In this document: one piece after another, positions 12,085 to 14,219 of the stretch | Layout: the number at the start of each line of letters is the position of its first letter | Numbering within the stretch: position 1 is the stretch's first letter | Assembly (NCBI GenBank): GCA_959596505.1 | Contig: CAUFWM010000037.1 | Span: 1 to 14,219, forward strand | Reading direction: 5' to 3' | Length of the DNA stretch: 14,219 nt | From: an uncultured Collinsella sp. | Lineage (GTDB): Bacteria > Actinomycetota > Coriobacteriia > Coriobacteriales > Coriobacteriaceae | The notes under the pieces: generated by a model | What the model was told of the DNA's origin: nothing | Database searches by the model: none | The model's input: only the letters and a program-made list of their open reading frames with translations | Made by a program: the position numbers and the translations under genes

Positions 12085-12900
12085 TTAGCTGTGACGGTAC
12101 TCGGCGATGATGAAGTCGATATCGGTCTGAAGGGTTTCCAGGTTTGCCAGGCGCTCTTTGTCGGCAGGGCGCGTGCGGTAGTAGTAGGGCGTCATCTGGA
12201 ACACTGCCTCGATATCGGCCTGCGTCTGGAGGGTGATAGAAGCTGTCACCCGCTGCGTTCCGATTAACTCGAGCTCGGTGGTCTGCGGCAGCTTCTCGTC
12301 GTTAAGGTACGGCGTATCGTAGAGCACCTCCTTGAGCCCAAAGAGATGACGGGCACCCGGCACCACGGTGTAGAGAGAGCCCTCGGGTGCCAGCACGCGG
12401 GCAAACTCGCGCTCGTTAAGGGGGGCAAAGAGCTCGGTCACCATATCGAAGGCACCATCGGCCACGGGGATATCCTTCATGTTGGCCACGAAGTAGGTCG
12501 CATCGCCGCGCTTGGCGGCAAGGCGCACCATCTCTTTGCCCAGGTCGAAACCGTAAGCATCCACGCCCGGTACCGCGCCCATGGCACTGGTGTAGTAGCC
12601 CTCGCCGCAGCAAATATCGAGCAGCGTCATGGGGCCATTCGCAGACGTTGCACGCCCAGACACCTGCTCGCGCACCAGCTCGACCATTGCGTCGCGCAGC
12701 GGCGCGTAGTAGCCGCGGTTCAGAAAGTCACGACGGCTGCGTGCCTGCGACTTGGGATCGCCCATGGAGTCGCCGCTCTTGGACGAGCGCAATAGATATA
12801 GATAGCCCTCGCGCGCACGGTCAAACCGGTGTCCGCCCGCACATGCAGCACCACGCTCGTTATCCACCAGCGGCTCATGGCAAACGGGACACAACAACAT
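12085..12900 (-). CDS. rlmA: 23S rRNA (guanine-N1)-methyltransferase RlmA
   Basis: 271 residues, the length of E. coli RlmA (RrmA, 269) and of TlrB. The N-terminal zinc finger is CPVC...CAGGH with Cys4, Cys7, Cys20 and His24. It is followed by the family block FDRAREGYLYLL, SRRDFLNRGYYAPLRDAM (55-72), SAM motif I LLDICCGEGYYTSAM (93-107), motif II YGFDLGKEMV, ELFAPLNEREFARVLAPEGS, PGARHLFGLKEVLYD (181-195) and the C-terminal MTPYYYRTRP. RlmA enzymes methylate N1 of G745 (RlmA-I, Gram-negative) or G748 (RlmA-II/TlrB, Gram-positive) in hairpin 35 of 23S rRNA; the Gram-positive context suggests G748, but I cannot decide this from sequence. RlmA-II methylation affects sensitivity to tylosin-type macrolides. 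AAGGAGTTGCC directly precedes the ATG. It is divergent from the MATE gene across a 178-bp gap holding a long inverted repeat. Confidence 0.93.
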   Translation of the reverse strand: MLLCPVCHEPLVDNERGAACAGGHRFDRAREGYLYLLRSSKSGDSMGDPKSQARSRRDFLNRGYYAPLRDAMVELVREQVSGRATSANGPMTLLDICCGEGYYTSAMGAVPGVDAYGFDLGKEMVRLAAKRGDATYFVANMKDIPVADGAFDMVTELFAPLNEREFARVLAPEGSLYTVVPGARHLFGLKEVLYDTPYLNDEKLPQTTELELIGTQRVTASITLQTQADIEAVFQMTPYYYRTRPADKERLANLETLQTDIDFIIAEYRHS

Positions 12901-12956
12901 GGCAACTCCTTAGCGCGAACAACACAACGCCCACCATTGTCGCACGCCTTCCCCAC

Positions 12957-13014
12957 CTAGTCATTGGGGACGTTCTTGAATGACTAGTCGTTTAAGAACG
13001 CCCCCAACGACTAG
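12957..13014. repeat. Long inverted repeat between rlmA and the MATE gene
   Basis: Two 24-base arms (12957-12980 and 12991-13014) pair with three imperfect positions. The 10-base centre itself contains the palindrome GACTAGTC (12982-12989). The word CTAGTC therefore occurs three times, at 12957, 12984 and 13011, about 27 bp apart. Two of the imperfect pairs become G-U pairs only in a minus-strand RNA, hinting that the structure is kept as RNA on that strand. No T-run follows. It is a REP-like or MITE-like element or a multi-site operator. Confidence 0.75.
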
Positions 13015-13078
13015 TCGATTAGGAGTATCATCGTCTGCGCAAATAAGCACGATATAGCATGCTAGAGATTGAGAGCGT

Positions 13079-14219
13079 ATGGCTGACACCGTATCTAAGC
13101 ACATTGACATGACCACCGGCTCGCTGTGGCGCAATATTCCCCTGTTCGCCTTCCCCGTGGCCGCCACGAGCATCTTGGAGCAGCTGTCGAACCTCATCGC
13201 CACGGTCATCATCGGTAACTTCTCGGGCGACCAGGGAACCCTCGCCATGGCGGCGGTCGGCTCCAATGTTCCGCTTACCAGCCTTATGCTCAACCTGTTT
13301 ATTGGCATGTCGCTTGGCTCCAACGTGGTCATTGCCAACGCTATCGGCCGCAACGATCAGAACATGGTCAAACGCGCCGTCCATACCTCGATTTTAATGG
13401 CGCTCGTGGGCTTTATCGTCATCGCGCTGGGCGAGATCTTTGCCGAGCCCATGCTCGCCGCCCTCAACGTTCCCGCCGAAACCATGCCGCTCGCTTCGCT
13501 CTACCTGCGCGTCTTTTTGCTCAGCATGCCCTCGATTTTGCTCTACAACTTTGAGGCCGCGATCTTCCGCTCCGTCGGCATCACCCGCATGCCGCTGCAG
13601 GCGCTTGCCGTGTCCACCGTCCTCAATATTGGCCTGGACCTCATCTTTGTCCCCGTACTCCACTGGGGCGTCGCGGGCGTCGCCATCGCCACCGCCATCG
13701 CCTACACCGTCAGCGCCGCTACGCTCTTTATCCGCCTGCTCAAGACCGACTCCGTCGTCCGTGTCACCCCGCGCGACCTGGCTATCGACCCCGTCGCCCT
13801 CAAGCGCATCGTCAAGATCGGACTGCCCGCCGGCATCCAAAGCGCTGTCTTTGCCGTAGCCAACATCATCATCCAGTCCGCCATCAACAGCTTGGGCACC
13901 GAGGTCATGGCGGCATCCAGCGCTGCCATGAGCCTGGAGTATGTGTGTTACAACCTGCTCAACAGCTTTAGCCAGGCTTGCACTACCTTTGTGGGACAAA
14001 ACCACGGCGCTCGCCAGATCGACCGTTGCACCAAGACGCTCAAGGTTTGCCTGGTTGAAGGCGGCATCGTTGCGCTCACCACCATCGTCATCATCGTCGG
14101 TCTGGGACGCGAGATCCTGGCGCTGTTCAACAGCGATCCCAACATCGTCTCGATCGGCTATATACGCGTGTGTTCGATCTTCCCGGCGTACGCCTTTAGC
14201 ATGTTCTACGAAAACATGT
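13079..14219 (+). CDS. MATE-family multidrug/Na+ antiporter (3' end beyond the window)
   Basis: 380 codons are open from the ATG at 13079 to the window edge; MATE transporters have about 440-460 residues and 12 helices, so the last two or so helices are missing. Visible family features: a first helix LFAFPVAATSILEQLSNLIA followed by VIIGNFSG and MAAVGSNVPL (the usual start of the first MATE half), SLGSNVVIANAIGRND (loop 2-3 with the conserved GR), FRSVGITRMPLQALAVSTVLNIGLDLIFV (helices 5-6, written here by its first part and its NIGLDLIFV end) and the second half beginning KIGLPAGIQSAVFAVANIII, then SQACTTFVGQNHGARQ. These proteins export cationic drugs or metabolites in exchange for Na+ or H+. 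The ribosome site is weak (GAGAG). The gene is divergent from rlmA. Substrate unknown. Confidence 0.92.
   Translation, partial: MADTVSKHIDMTTGSLWRNIPLFAFPVAATSILEQLSNLIATVIIGNFSGDQGTLAMAAVGSNVPLTSLMLNLFIGMSLGSNVVIANAIGRNDQNMVKRAVHTSILMALVGFIVIALGEIFAEPMLAALNVPAETMPLASLYLRVFLLSMPSILLYNFEAAIFRSVGITRMPLQALAVSTVLNIGLDLIFVPVLHWGVAGVAIATAIAYTVSAATLFIRLLKTDSVVRVTPRDLAIDPVALKRIVKIGLPAGIQSAVFAVANIIIQSAINSLGTEVMAASSAAMSLEYVCYNLLNSFSQACTTFVGQNHGARQIDRCTKTLKVCLVEGGIVALTTIVIIVGLGREILALFNSDPNIVSIGYIRVCSIFPAYAFSMFYENM

Overview
This 14.2 kb window looks like chromosome of a GC-rich, low-complexity-intergenic Gram-positive. I infer an actinobacterium of the class Coriobacteriia (Collinsella-like). The grounds are strong GC bias at third codon positions, AGGAGG-type ribosome binding sites before nearly every gene, and short palindromic repeats placed against gene ends. 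The assignment rests on style and gene families, not on a marker gene.

Region 1 (about 1-3410) is visibly richer in A+T than the rest and reads as a small accessory island. All its intact genes are on the minus strand: a serine recombinase (2629-3231), a lipoprotein with a C-terminal FxLYD-like domain (1619-2434), a tiny two-frame ORF pair (1275-1405) and an unrecognised 354-residue protein (201-1265). The island is bounded by two direct copies of a 32-bp sequence (67-98 and 3378-3409; 26/32 identical, the last 15 bp identical), each built from TTAAC-like words repeated every 10 bp. An inverted copy of its core lies just past the recombinase stop codon. The obvious reading is recombination sites or recombinase-binding sites.

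Region 2 (3430-10000) is core-like and on the minus strand: GNAT acetyltransferase, then an EF-G/Tet(M)-type ribosomal-protection GTPase, an AAA+ ORC/archaeal-type ATPase, and a short UvrA paralogue lacking the UvrB-binding domain. A near-identical palindrome (arms GTGACAAAGGGAC, one variable central base) sits against the stop codon of each of the last three. A tandem 10-bp repeat lies upstream of the ATPase gene.

Region 3 (10000-14219) holds a small zinc-ribbon-like protein (+), the 16S rRNA methyltransferase RsmJ (-), a 47-residue one-helix membrane protein (-), a four-helix membrane protein (+), the 23S rRNA methyltransferase RlmA (-) and a MATE exporter (+) that runs off the right edge. 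A strong bidirectional terminator, a hairpin against the rlmA stop and a long inverted repeat between rlmA and the MATE gene complete it.

Functionally, regions 2 and 3 are enriched in ribosome-modifying and drug-response families (Tet(M)-type GTPase, RlmA, RsmJ, MATE, GNAT, UvrA2-like). They are not one operon, so a joint role is only a suggestion.
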